Shown in pieces: positions 8,054-15,045 of a stretch of 64,000 nt of DNA (positions are counted from its first letter, which is position 1; each line of letters begins with the position of its first letter). The DNA is from Microbacterium sp. H83 (GTDB lineage Bacteria > Actinomycetota > Actinomycetes > Actinomycetales > Microbacteriaceae). The DNA is taken from contig NZ_LWCU01000017.1 of NCBI RefSeq assembly GCF_001650405.1, positions 1 to 64,000 of the forward strand, written 5' to 3'. Made by a program: the position numbers and the translations under genes. The notes below the pieces were generated by a model, which had not been told where the DNA came from, made no database searches, and saw only the letters and a list, made by a program, of their open reading frames with translations.

Positions 8054-9412
8054 ATGAAGCACCTTCCCTCCCCCGCCGCGCGGCGCACCCTGACGGTGCT
8101 CGCAGCCGGCACCGTGGCCGCCCTCGCGCTGGCCGGCTGCAGCACCGGCGGCTCCGGCTCCGGTGGCTCGGCGGACGGCGACGGCTCGTTCGACTCCGTC
8201 GAGGCCGCTCTCGAGAAGGGCGGCGAGATCACGTACTGGTCGTGGACCCCGTCGGCCGAGGCGCAGGTCGAGGCCTTCGAGAAGGAGTACCCGAACGTGA
8301 AGGTGAACGTGGTCAACGCGGGCACCAACAACGAGGAGTACACCAAGCTGCAGAACGCCATCAAGGCCGGCTCGGGCGCCCCCGACGTCGTGCAGGTCGA
8401 GTACTACGCCTTCCCCCAGTTCGCGCTGACCGACGCGTTCGTCGACCTCTCGCAGTACGGCTTCGCCGACTTCGAGGACGACTACACGGCCTCCACCTGG
8501 AACTCCGTCACCGACGGTGACGCGATCTACGGGCTGCCGCAGGACTCCGGTCCCATGGCGCTGTTCTACAACAAGGCCGTGTTCGACGCCGCGGGCGTCG
8601 CCGTGCCGACGACGTGGGACGAGTACTACGAGGCCGCGAAGGCGATCCACGCCGCGAACCCCGACGCCTACATCACCAACGACACCGGCGACGCGGGCTT
8701 CGCGACGTCGATGATCTGGCAGGCGGGCGGCGCGCCGTTCTCGACCTCGGGCACCGACGTCACGATCGATCTCGAGGACGCGGGCACGGAGAAGTGGACC
8801 CAGAACTGGAACCGCCTCGTCGAGGAGGACCTGCTCGCGCCCTACAGCAGCTGGAGCGACGAGTGGTTCCGCGCCCTCGGCGACGGCAGCCTCGCCACCC
8901 TGGTGATCGGCGCCTGGATGCCGGGCAACCTGATCTCCGGTGCTCCCGACGGGGCCGGCGACTGGCGCGTGGCGCCCATGCCGACCTACGACGGCACGCC
9001 CGCGACCGCGGAGAACGGCGGCGGCGGCCAGGCCGTGACGACGCAGAGCGAGAACCCCGCCCTGGCGGCCGGCTTCCTGTGGTGGCTGAACAACTCGGAG
9101 GAGAGCATCTCGACGTTCCTCGAGTCCGGCGGATTCCCGTCCACCACGGCGGAGCTCTCCAGCGAGGAGTTCCTCGCCGACGCCCCCGAGTACTTCGGCG
9201 GCCAGAAGATCAACGAGGTGCTCGCCGCCGCGGCCGACGAGGTCGTCGAGGGCTGGAGCTACCTGCCGTACCAGGTCTACGCGAACAGCATCTTCGGCGA
9301 CACCGTGGGCCAGTCGTACCAGAACGGGACGGACCTGAACGAGGGCCTCGTGTCCTGGCAGGACGCCCTCGAGCAGTACGGCGACGAGCAGGGCTTCGCC
9401 GTCAACAAGTAA
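8054..9412 (+). CDS. Carbohydrate ABC transporter substrate-binding lipoprotein
   Basis: A 452-residue CUT1-type solute-binding protein. The signal peptide ends in lipobox LAGC (Cys29), with a Gly/Ser linker, then a SBP_bac_1 fold. The domain opens with GGEITYWSWTPSAEAQVEAFEKEYPNV and later has GLPQDSGPMALFYNKAVFDAAG, the usual hinge-region motif of sugar receptors. An AAAGGACAC Shine-Dalgarno precedes the ATG. It stands third in the operon behind the two permeases and is followed by a very stable hairpin before the beta-galactosidase. That layout would allow the receptor to be made in excess over the enzyme. Confidence 0.92.
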   Translation: MKHLPSPAARRTLTVLAAGTVAALALAGCSTGGSGSGGSADGDGSFDSVEAALEKGGEITYWSWTPSAEAQVEAFEKEYPNVKVNVVNAGTNNEEYTKLQNAIKAGSGAPDVVQVEYYAFPQFALTDAFVDLSQYGFADFEDDYTASTWNSVTDGDAIYGLPQDSGPMALFYNKAVFDAAGVAVPTTWDEYYEAAKAIHAANPDAYITNDTGDAGFATSMIWQAGGAPFSTSGTDVTIDLEDAGTEKWTQNWNRLVEEDLLAPYSSWSDEWFRALGDGSLATLVIGAWMPGNLISGAPDGAGDWRVAPMPTYDGTPATAENGGGGQAVTTQSENPALAAGFLWWLNNSEESISTFLESGGFPSTTAELSSEEFLADAPEYFGGQKINEVLAAAADEVVEGWSYLPYQVYANSIFGDTVGQSYQNGTDLNEGLVSWQDALEQYGDEQGFAVNK

Positions 9413-9421
9413 TCGCACTCC

Positions 9422-9449
9422 GGGCCGGACGGGGCGACCCGTCCGGCCC
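9422..9449 (+). terminator. Perfect 12-bp stem with GCGA tetraloop between binding-protein and beta-galactosidase genes
   Basis: GGGCCGGACGGG / CCCGTCCGGCCC pair perfectly around GCGA, a GNRA-type loop. No T-run follows, and the next gene begins 25 bases later. It is better read as an attenuator or mRNA 3'-end stabiliser for the receptor transcript than as a full stop. Confidence 0.7.
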
Positions 9450-9473
9450 ACCCCATCGAAAGCACTCCCCATC

Positions 9474-11246
9474 GTGACCTCCTTCTCCATCGGCGAGACC
9501 GACTTCCTCCGCGCGGGGCGCCCGCACCAGGTGATCTCGGGCGCCATCCACTACTTCCGCGTGCATCCGGATCAGTGGCAGGACCGCATCCGCAAGGCCC
9601 GCCTGATGGGCCTCAACACGATCGAGACCTACGTCGCGTGGAACGCGCACGAGCCCCGGCGCGGCGAATGGGATGAGACGGGCGGCAACGACCTCGGACG
9701 CTTCCTCGATCTGATCCAGGCCGAGGGGATGGATGCGATCGTGCGCCCCGGCCCCTATATCTGCGCCGAGTGGCACAACGGGGGTCTGCCGACCTGGCTC
9801 ACCGGCGGTGACGGGGTGCTGCGCTCATCTGACCCCGGCTACCTCGCGGACGTCGGCGACTACCTGCGCCGCGTCTACACGATCGTCGCTCCCCGGCAGA
9901 TCGATCGGGGCGGCTCGGTCGTGCTCGTGCAGATCGAGAACGAGTACGGCGCCTACGGCGCGGACACCGCGTATCTCGAGGCGCTCGTCGACCTCACGCG
10001 CGACGCCGGCATCACGGTTCCGCTCACGACGGTCGACCAGCCGACCGATCGGATGCTGGCGGCCGGGAGCCTCCCGTCGCTGCACAAGACGGGGTCGTTC
10101 GGATCCCGCAGCGCCGAGCGTCTGGCGACACTGCGCGCCCACCAGCCCACCGGTCCTCTGATGTGCTCCGAGTTCTGGGACGGCTGGTTCGACTGGTGGG
10201 GCGGCGTGCATCACACGACGGACGTGTCCGCCGCCGCGGCCGATCTCGACGCCCTGCTCACGGCCGGCGCATCGGTCAACATCTACATGTTCCACGGAGG
10301 CACGAACTTCGGGCTCACGAACGGCGCGAACGACAAGGGGCGCTATCTGCCCATCGTCACCTCCTACGACTACGACGCCCCTCTCGACGAGGCCGGGAAC
10401 CCGACCGAGAAGTTCTTCGCCTTCCGCGACGTCATCGCGAAGCATGCCCCGGTCCCCGAGGAGCTGCCCTCGCATCCGAGCACGGCTCCCGTGCTCACCG
10501 TTCCGCTCCGTCCCGCGGGCCCGTGGACGCGCACCCCCGCGACCGGTGCTCTCACCGCCCAGCCCACGACCTTCGACGCGCTCGGCCACCTCAGCGCCCT
10601 CGTGCGCTACGACGTCCTGCTCCCCGAGGGGCGCGGCGGCGTGCTCGACATCGCGGAGGTGCGCGACCTCGCATGGGTGAGCGTCGACGGACAGCCGGTC
10701 GGCACCCTCTCCCGCACTCGTCACGACCGCGCGCTGCGGATCCCCGCCGGCCGGGTGCTCAGCATCCTCGTCGAGGACCAGGGTCGCGTGAACTACGACC
10801 ACCGCCTCGGCGAGGAGAAGGGGATCATCGGCGCGGCGACGGTCGACGGCGCGCCCCTCACCGGGTGGCAGTCGACGCCCCTCGATGTGGCGGCGATCGC
10901 CGCACAGCTCGCGGCGAGCGAATCCGGCGCTGCCGACGGCGAGTTGGTCGGCCCCCTCGCCGACGACGCCGCCGATGTCGGTCCCTCGGCGTGGATCGGC
11001 GACTTCGCGCGAGACGCTCCCGCCGACCTGTTCCTCGAGACCCGGTTCGGGACCAAGGGCTTCGCGTTCGTGAACGGGTTCTTCCTCGGCCGATACTGGC
11101 GCAACGGTCCGACCCGCACGCTCTACGTCCCCGCCCCCGCGACGCGCTTCGGCGAGAACCGGCTCGTGATCCTCGAGCTGGAGCAGCTGCTCGCGCACGA
11201 GGCGGGGTTCGGTCCTCGCCTCGATCTCGGCGACACCGAGGAGTAG
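9474..11246 (+). CDS. Beta-galactosidase, glycoside hydrolase family 35
   Basis: A 590-residue enzyme without a signal peptide, so cytoplasmic. The family opens with ISGAIHYFRVHPDQWQDRI and WNAHEP; the acid/base Glu is in QIENEYGAYG (about Glu157) and the nucleophile in CSEFWDGWFDWWG (about Glu233). The N-terminal TIM barrel spans about residues 1-330, followed by beta-sandwich domains (jelly-roll segment near the C-terminus: FGTKGFAFVNGFFLGRYWRNGPTRTLYVP). It removes terminal beta-galactose, presumably from sugars imported by the adjacent transporter. The start is GTG at 9474 with only a weak ribosome-binding site. Confidence 0.93.
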   Translation: MTSFSIGETDFLRAGRPHQVISGAIHYFRVHPDQWQDRIRKARLMGLNTIETYVAWNAHEPRRGEWDETGGNDLGRFLDLIQAEGMDAIVRPGPYICAEWHNGGLPTWLTGGDGVLRSSDPGYLADVGDYLRRVYTIVAPRQIDRGGSVVLVQIENEYGAYGADTAYLEALVDLTRDAGITVPLTTVDQPTDRMLAAGSLPSLHKTGSFGSRSAERLATLRAHQPTGPLMCSEFWDGWFDWWGGVHHTTDVSAAAADLDALLTAGASVNIYMFHGGTNFGLTNGANDKGRYLPIVTSYDYDAPLDEAGNPTEKFFAFRDVIAKHAPVPEELPSHPSTAPVLTVPLRPAGPWTRTPATGALTAQPTTFDALGHLSALVRYDVLLPEGRGGVLDIAEVRDLAWVSVDGQPVGTLSRTRHDRALRIPAGRVLSILVEDQGRVNYDHRLGEEKGIIGAATVDGAPLTGWQSTPLDVAAIAAQLAASESGAADGELVGPLADDAADVGPSAWIGDFARDAPADLFLETRFGTKGFAFVNGFFLGRYWRNGPTRTLYVPAPATRFGENRLVILELEQLLAHEAGFGPRLDLGDTEE

Positions 11247-11262
11247 CCCCTCTCCGAGTCGT

Positions 11263-11284
11263 CGCGCGACCGCATCGGCGCGCG
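11263..11284. terminator. Short GC hairpin between convergent genes
   Basis: CGCGCG-A-CCG, loop CAT, CGG-CGCGCG lies between the convergent beta-galactosidase and phosphoesterase stops. It has no T-tract; probably a weak bidirectional terminator. Confidence 0.4.
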
Positions 11285-11298
11285 GAAGACGGGTGCCG

Positions 11299-11796
11299 TC
11301 ACACGACGGGTTCCAGCGCGGCGACGACGTCGCGGCCGTCGATCGTCACCGTCATCATCGTGCACACGGGCTGACGGCGTCGGTCGGTCGGCGATCCGGG
11401 ATTGAGCAGGCGCATGCCCGACGGTGCGACCGTGTCCCACGGGATGTGCGAGTGGCCGAACACGAGCAGATCCGTCCGGGGGAAGGCCGCGTCCATCCGC
11501 TGCTCCCGGCGCGTCGCCGGTCCGGTCTCGTGGACGACCGCGATGTCCACGCTCTCGACCGTGAGACGCGCGACCTCGGGCAGACGCGCACGCAGCTCCG
11601 ACCCGTCGTTGTTGCCGTACACCCCGTGCAGCACGGCGGCACGGGACTCGAGGAGGTCGAGAGTGGCGACGTCGACCCAGTCGCCGGCGTGTATCACGAC
11701 GTCCGCGTCGTCGACGGCGCGCAGCACCGCGTCCGGCAGCCGACGCGCGCGCCTGGGCACGTGGGTGTCGGCCAGCAGCAGCAGTCTCGTGGTCAC
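11299..11796 (-). CDS. YfcE/MJ0936-type metallophosphoesterase
   Basis: About 165 residues from the GTG at 11796 (VTTRLLLLADTHVP). The reading frame is open further upstream, but the family fold begins exactly here. Metal-ligand motifs of small calcineurin-like phosphoesterases are all present: ADTHVP, HAGDWVD, GNNDG, VVHETG and FGHSHIP. Such proteins hydrolyse phosphodiesters or phosphomonoesters with two divalent metals; the substrate cannot be predicted. It stands alone, convergent with the beta-galactosidase gene. Confidence 0.85.
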   Translation of the reverse strand: MTTRLLLLADTHVPRRARRLPDAVLRAVDDADVVIHAGDWVDVATLDLLESRAAVLHGVYGNNDGSELRARLPEVARLTVESVDIAVVHETGPATRREQRMDAAFPRTDLLVFGHSHIPWDTVAPSGMRLLNPGSPTDRRRQPVCTMMTVTIDGRDVVAALEPVV

Positions 11797-11901
11797 GGCA
11801 TCCGCCTCGCTCTCCCCTCCGACTCTACGCACCCCCGGGTCGCGAGCCGACGTCACACGTACCCAGCAGACTCCCAGGTAGGCGTAAGATCGCCCGAGTG
11901 C

Positions 11902-11915
11902 CCTGGTATACCAGG
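11902..11915. promoter_or_regulatory. Perfect 14-bp palindrome CCTGGTATACCAGG upstream of the MFS gene
   Basis: The GTATAC-centred palindrome resembles operators of FadR/FCD-type GntR regulators. It lies 20 bases before the MFS start, likely over the promoter or 5' leader. No GntR gene is adjacent, so the regulator would act from elsewhere. Confidence 0.55.
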
Positions 11916-11935
11916 CACGGATACGAGGGAGCAGC

Positions 11936-13396
11936 ATGAGTACGTCCACAGCGCCAGCCAATCCGCGGTCGCGCGTCATCACCGCGAGCCTGGTCGGCAC
12001 CACGATCGAGTTCTACGACTTCTACGCCTACGCCACGGCGGCCGTGCTCGTCTTCCCGGTGCTGTTCTTCCCGACCGGCAACGACACGACGTCGCTCCTG
12101 TCGTCGTTCGCGGTGTTCGGCGCCGCCATGGTCGCCCGTCCGATCGGCGCAGTCGTCTTCGGACACTTCGGCGACAAGTTCGGCCGCAAGGCGACGCTCG
12201 TCGCCTCCCTGCTCACGATGGGCATCGCGACGTTCGTGATCGGCCTGCTGCCGACCTTCCAGCAGATCGGCTGGTGGGCGGCGCTGCTGCTGCTCATCCT
12301 CCGCCTGTTCCAGGGCTTCGCGCTCGGCGGAGAGTGGTCGGGTGCGGCACTCGTCGCCACCGAGAACGCCCCCGCGGGCAAGCGCGCCTGGTACGGCACG
12401 TTCCCGCAGCTGGGCGCCCCGCTCGGCTTCATCATCGCGAACTTCCTGTTCCTCGCCATCAACTGGCTGCTGCCGCACTCCGAGAACCCGGCGCTGAAGT
12501 CCGAGGCGTTCCTGTCGTGGGGGTGGCGGATCCCGTTCCTGTTCTCGGCGGTCATGGTCATCATCGGCTTGTGGGTTCGGCTCAAGCTCGTCGAGTCCGA
12601 CACCTTCAAGAAGGCGGAGGAGAAGGGTGCGATCCGCAAGCTGCCCCTCGCCACGGTCTTCCGCCACCACTGGAAGCAGCTCATCCTCGGCACGTTCTTC
12701 ATGCTGGCGACGTACGTGCTGTTCTACCTGATGACGAACTTCACTCTCGCGTACGGCACGAAGCCGGCATCCGTCGAGACCGCGTCGGCCGCCGCCCAGG
12801 CCGCCGCCGAGGCCGCGGGCAACGACTTCGACGCCTCGGCATTCGCCGCGCAGTTCTACCCCGGGCTCGGCTTCGGCTACACGGACTTCGTGCTCATGCA
12901 GATCATCGGCGTGGTGTTCTTCGGCATCTTCACGCTGCTCTCGGGCCCGATCGCCGACAAGATCGGTCGTCGCACGCTCCTGCTCTGGGTCACCGGCCTC
13001 ATCATCGTGTTCGGCCTCACGTTCAACGCATTCCTGCTGCCCGCCGTCGACCCGAAGTTCACCGGGGCTCTCGCCCAGGCGTTCCTCGTGTTCGGCTTCA
13101 TGCTGATGGGTGCGACGTTCGGGCCGATGGGCGCTCTGCTGCCCGAGCTCTTCCCGACCAACGTGCGGTACACCGGCTCGGCGATCTCGTACAACGTGTC
13201 GTCGATCCTCGGCGCGGCCGTGGCCCCGCTGATCGCCGTCTGGCTGTGGGAGCTCGGCGACGGGGCGCCGTGGCTCGTCGGCATCTACCTCTCGGTCATG
13301 GGCGTGCTGACGTTCATCGCGCTGTGGATCTCGAAGGAGACCAAGGACAACGACTACGAGACCGACCTCGGGATCGCCGCCGCCGTCGAGCTCTGA
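11936..13396 (+). CDS. MFS transporter, metabolite:H+ symporter (MHS) type
   Basis: A 486-residue inner-membrane protein with about 12 helices. It has the MHS N-terminal signature VGTTIEFYDFYAYATAA, the loop 2-3 motif GHFGDKFGRKATL and the repeat motif GPIADKIGRRTLLL. The EWSGAALVATENAPAGKRAWYGTFPQLGAPLG segment is typical of the shikimate, citrate and betaine-like symporters of this group. A cytoplasmic or periplasmic loop at about residues 275-305 is Ala-rich (SVETASAAAQAAAEAAGNDFDASAF). The substrate is unassigned. It stands alone behind a GntR-like operator and is followed by a strong terminator. Confidence 0.88.
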   Translation: MSTSTAPANPRSRVITASLVGTTIEFYDFYAYATAAVLVFPVLFFPTGNDTTSLLSSFAVFGAAMVARPIGAVVFGHFGDKFGRKATLVASLLTMGIATFVIGLLPTFQQIGWWAALLLLILRLFQGFALGGEWSGAALVATENAPAGKRAWYGTFPQLGAPLGFIIANFLFLAINWLLPHSENPALKSEAFLSWGWRIPFLFSAVMVIIGLWVRLKLVESDTFKKAEEKGAIRKLPLATVFRHHWKQLILGTFFMLATYVLFYLMTNFTLAYGTKPASVETASAAAQAAAEAAGNDFDASAFAAQFYPGLGFGYTDFVLMQIIGVVFFGIFTLLSGPIADKIGRRTLLLWVTGLIIVFGLTFNAFLLPAVDPKFTGALAQAFLVFGFMLMGATFGPMGALLPELFPTNVRYTGSAISYNVSSILGAAVAPLIAVWLWELGDGAPWLVGIYLSVMGVLTFIALWISKETKDNDYETDLGIAAAVEL

Positions 13397-13435
13397 CGCA
13401 CCCGATCCGTCGCGCTCCGACCGCCGCGTCCTGAC

Positions 13436-13474
13436 ACGGAACGGCCGCACCTCCCAGAGGTGCGGCCGTTCCGT
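13436..13474. terminator. Bidirectional terminator, perfect 18-bp stem
   Basis: Eighteen bases (beginning ACGGAACGG) pair perfectly with 13457-13474 around a CCA loop. It lies between the convergent MFS and LD-carboxypeptidase genes and lacks a long T-tract, as is common in high-GC actinobacteria. Confidence 0.8.
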
Positions 13475-13562
13475 CGTTCAGGCCCGCTCTCGCAGGAACC
13501 GTTCGATCGCAGCGATCGTCGCGGCATTCTCCCTGTGCAGGATTCCGCGGATGCCGACGGCC

Positions 13563-14594
13563 TCAGTACGTCGCAGTCACCGTGCGCGTCGCGCCGTCGA
13601 GGGCCATGGTCCCGCCGTACGGCACGATCCACTGGGGCCGCGTGTGCCCGAACGGCACGCCGACGCAGACGACCGCGTCGGGGTTGTAGCGCGCGACCGC
13701 GGCGAGGACGGCGTCGCGCTGGTCCGCACGCAGCGCCTCCGCCTCGTCGGGCGACGGCCGCACCTCGAAGTCGCTCACCGGCGGCCGCGCGACGACGACG
13801 CCGGCGACCGCCCCGAGGACGCCGCGCTCGCCCAGACCGCGCAGCCAGCGGGCGACCCAGCTCGCCGACGGCCGCTCCTCGCTGGTCTCGATGAGCAGGA
13901 TGCCGCCGCGGAGGTCCTCGACCGGGGGCAGCCGATCCGCGAGCGCGAGCTGGTCGATCACCTCGAGGCAGCCTCCCCAGGTGCGGCCCTCGACCGCCGT
14001 CTCGGGTCCCGCCCAGGCCCATGCCCCGGTCGGCGTGCGATCGCCGTACTCCGAGAGCGCGCGCGGGTCGGCCCAGCGCCGACCGACATCCTCCGACTCC
14101 CCCGGCTCGGTGAGCTCGATCGTGCCGCCCTCGAGCAGCGCCGCGCGCAGCGATCGCCGGTGGACGTCGTCCACCGCGGGCCCGGGGCCCAGGTGCACCG
14201 CGGTCGATCCGCCGTAGTAGCCGCGGATGCTCAGACTCCACAGCCAGTTCAGGATGTTCGTGTTGTCGCTGTACCCCAGGAAGGGCTTCGGGTCGGCGAG
14301 GGCGAGCGTGGGGTCGAGGTGCGGGACCACGAGCACCTGATCGTCTCCGCCGATGGTCGCCAGGATCGCCCGGATGTCCGGGTCGGCGAACGCGGCGTTG
14401 ACGTCCGCGGCCCGCGCCTCCGCACTCGCGTCGAGCTGCCGCGTCGTCGGGTACTCGACCGGGATCAGGCCGGTCAGATCCTCGAGACGGCGCAGCGCCT
14501 GGGCGTGCAGCTCCGGGGCGACCGCAGGAGCGGCGAAGGCGGGCGAGAGCACGGCGACCTTGTCGCCGGCCACGGGCTTCGGTGTCGACAGCAT
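13563..14594 (-). CDS. S66-family LD-carboxypeptidase, MccF-like
   Basis: A 343-residue cytoplasmic serine peptidase. The S66 nucleophile Ser is in FLGYSDNTNI (about residue 110), the catalytic Glu in ILLIETSEE and the His near the C-terminus in VPFGHTRPQWIVPYGG. The extra loop between the two lobes and the ETSE motif match the MccF subgroup, which cleaves acyl-adenylate amides such as processed microcin C, rather than the murein LdcA subgroup. No peptide-nucleotide biosynthesis genes are adjacent, so a housekeeping or detoxification role is likely. Confidence 0.85.
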   Translation of the reverse strand: MLSTPKPVAGDKVAVLSPAFAAPAVAPELHAQALRRLEDLTGLIPVEYPTTRQLDASAEARAADVNAAFADPDIRAILATIGGDDQVLVVPHLDPTLALADPKPFLGYSDNTNILNWLWSLSIRGYYGGSTAVHLGPGPAVDDVHRRSLRAALLEGGTIELTEPGESEDVGRRWADPRALSEYGDRTPTGAWAWAGPETAVEGRTWGGCLEVIDQLALADRLPPVEDLRGGILLIETSEERPSASWVARWLRGLGERGVLGAVAGVVVARPPVSDFEVRPSPDEAEALRADQRDAVLAAVARYNPDAVVCVGVPFGHTRPQWIVPYGGTMALDGATRTVTATY

Positions 14595-14706
14595 CCGCCC
14601 AGTCTGTCAGGCGGTCGGCCGGAGCCCGCGGCACAGGAGGACTCGCGCACCGCAGGAGCATCCGCCGGATCCTCTCCTGCATTCCGCGATGTCTCCTCCA
14701 TCGCTC

Positions 14707-14722
14707 GTCAACATGGGTTGAC
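14707..14722. promoter_or_regulatory. Inverted repeat 1 upstream of small HTH gene
   Basis: GTCAAC, 4 bases, GTTGAC. Paired with a second GTCAA/TTGAC site 27 bases downstream; together they look like a two-site operator for the small HTH protein. Confidence 0.55.
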
Positions 14723-14733
14723 ATGGCGCCACT

Positions 14734-14751
14734 CGTCAACAAAGATTGACG
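14734..14751. promoter_or_regulatory. Inverted repeat 2 upstream of small HTH gene, touching the ribosome-binding site
   Basis: CGTCAA, 6 bases, TTGACG. It ends immediately before the GAAGGAGGT Shine-Dalgarno, so bound protein would also shield translation initiation. Confidence 0.55.
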
Positions 14752-14763
14752 AAGGAGGTCCGG

Positions 14764-14970
14764 ATGACCATGAAGACAGCGATCGCGTCGGAAGACCGCG
14801 GTGAGCCGATAGCGGAACTGCACCGCCTTGCCGCCCTGCGCTCGGAGATCGCCCGCGCGGAGGAGACCCAGGTGCGACGCGCGCGCAACCTCGGCTACTC
14901 GTGGCAGGCGATCGCGGGCGCGCTCGGCGTCTCGAAGCAGGCCGCGCACCGGCGCTTCGGCTCACGCTGA
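14764..14970 (+). CDS. Small helix-turn-helix protein (68 residues)
   Basis: A short protein of two parts: a helical segment ELHRLAALRSEIARAEETQVRRARN, then a sigma-70 region-4/MerR-like helix-turn-helix GYSWQAIAGALGVSKQAAHRRFG that ends the protein. A very strong ribosome site (AAGGAGGT) precedes the ATG at 14764. Two GTCAA..TTGAC inverted repeats lie just upstream, suggesting autoregulation. The ABC exporter gene follows 75 bases downstream on the same strand, so the HTH protein may control it. Such one-HTH proteins are common in Microbacteriaceae, but I know of no characterised member. Confidence 0.75.
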   Translation: MTMKTAIASEDRGEPIAELHRLAALRSEIARAEETQVRRARNLGYSWQAIAGALGVSKQAAHRRFGSR

Positions 14971-15045
14971 CGCCCACAGCCCACCCACAGGAATCGGCCG
15001 AGCACGAAGTACGGTCGAAGTACCCCTTTCAGAACGAGGTCCCGC

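Noticed and set aside
7970..9547. 525-codon open frame on the minus strand
   Set aside because: Antisense to the sugar-binding lipoprotein, with no domain and a composition typical of shadow frames.
11825..13450. 541-codon minus-strand frame
   Set aside because: Antisense to the MFS transporter, which has clear family motifs; the minus frame is Glu/Arg-rich filler.
13480..13570. Short minus-strand stretch reading EAVGIRGILHRENAATIAAIERFLRERA before a stop
   Set aside because: It resembles the end of an alpha/beta hydrolase, but has no start, no catalytic residues and no upstream homology in frame. Probably a remnant or chance; too little to call a gene.
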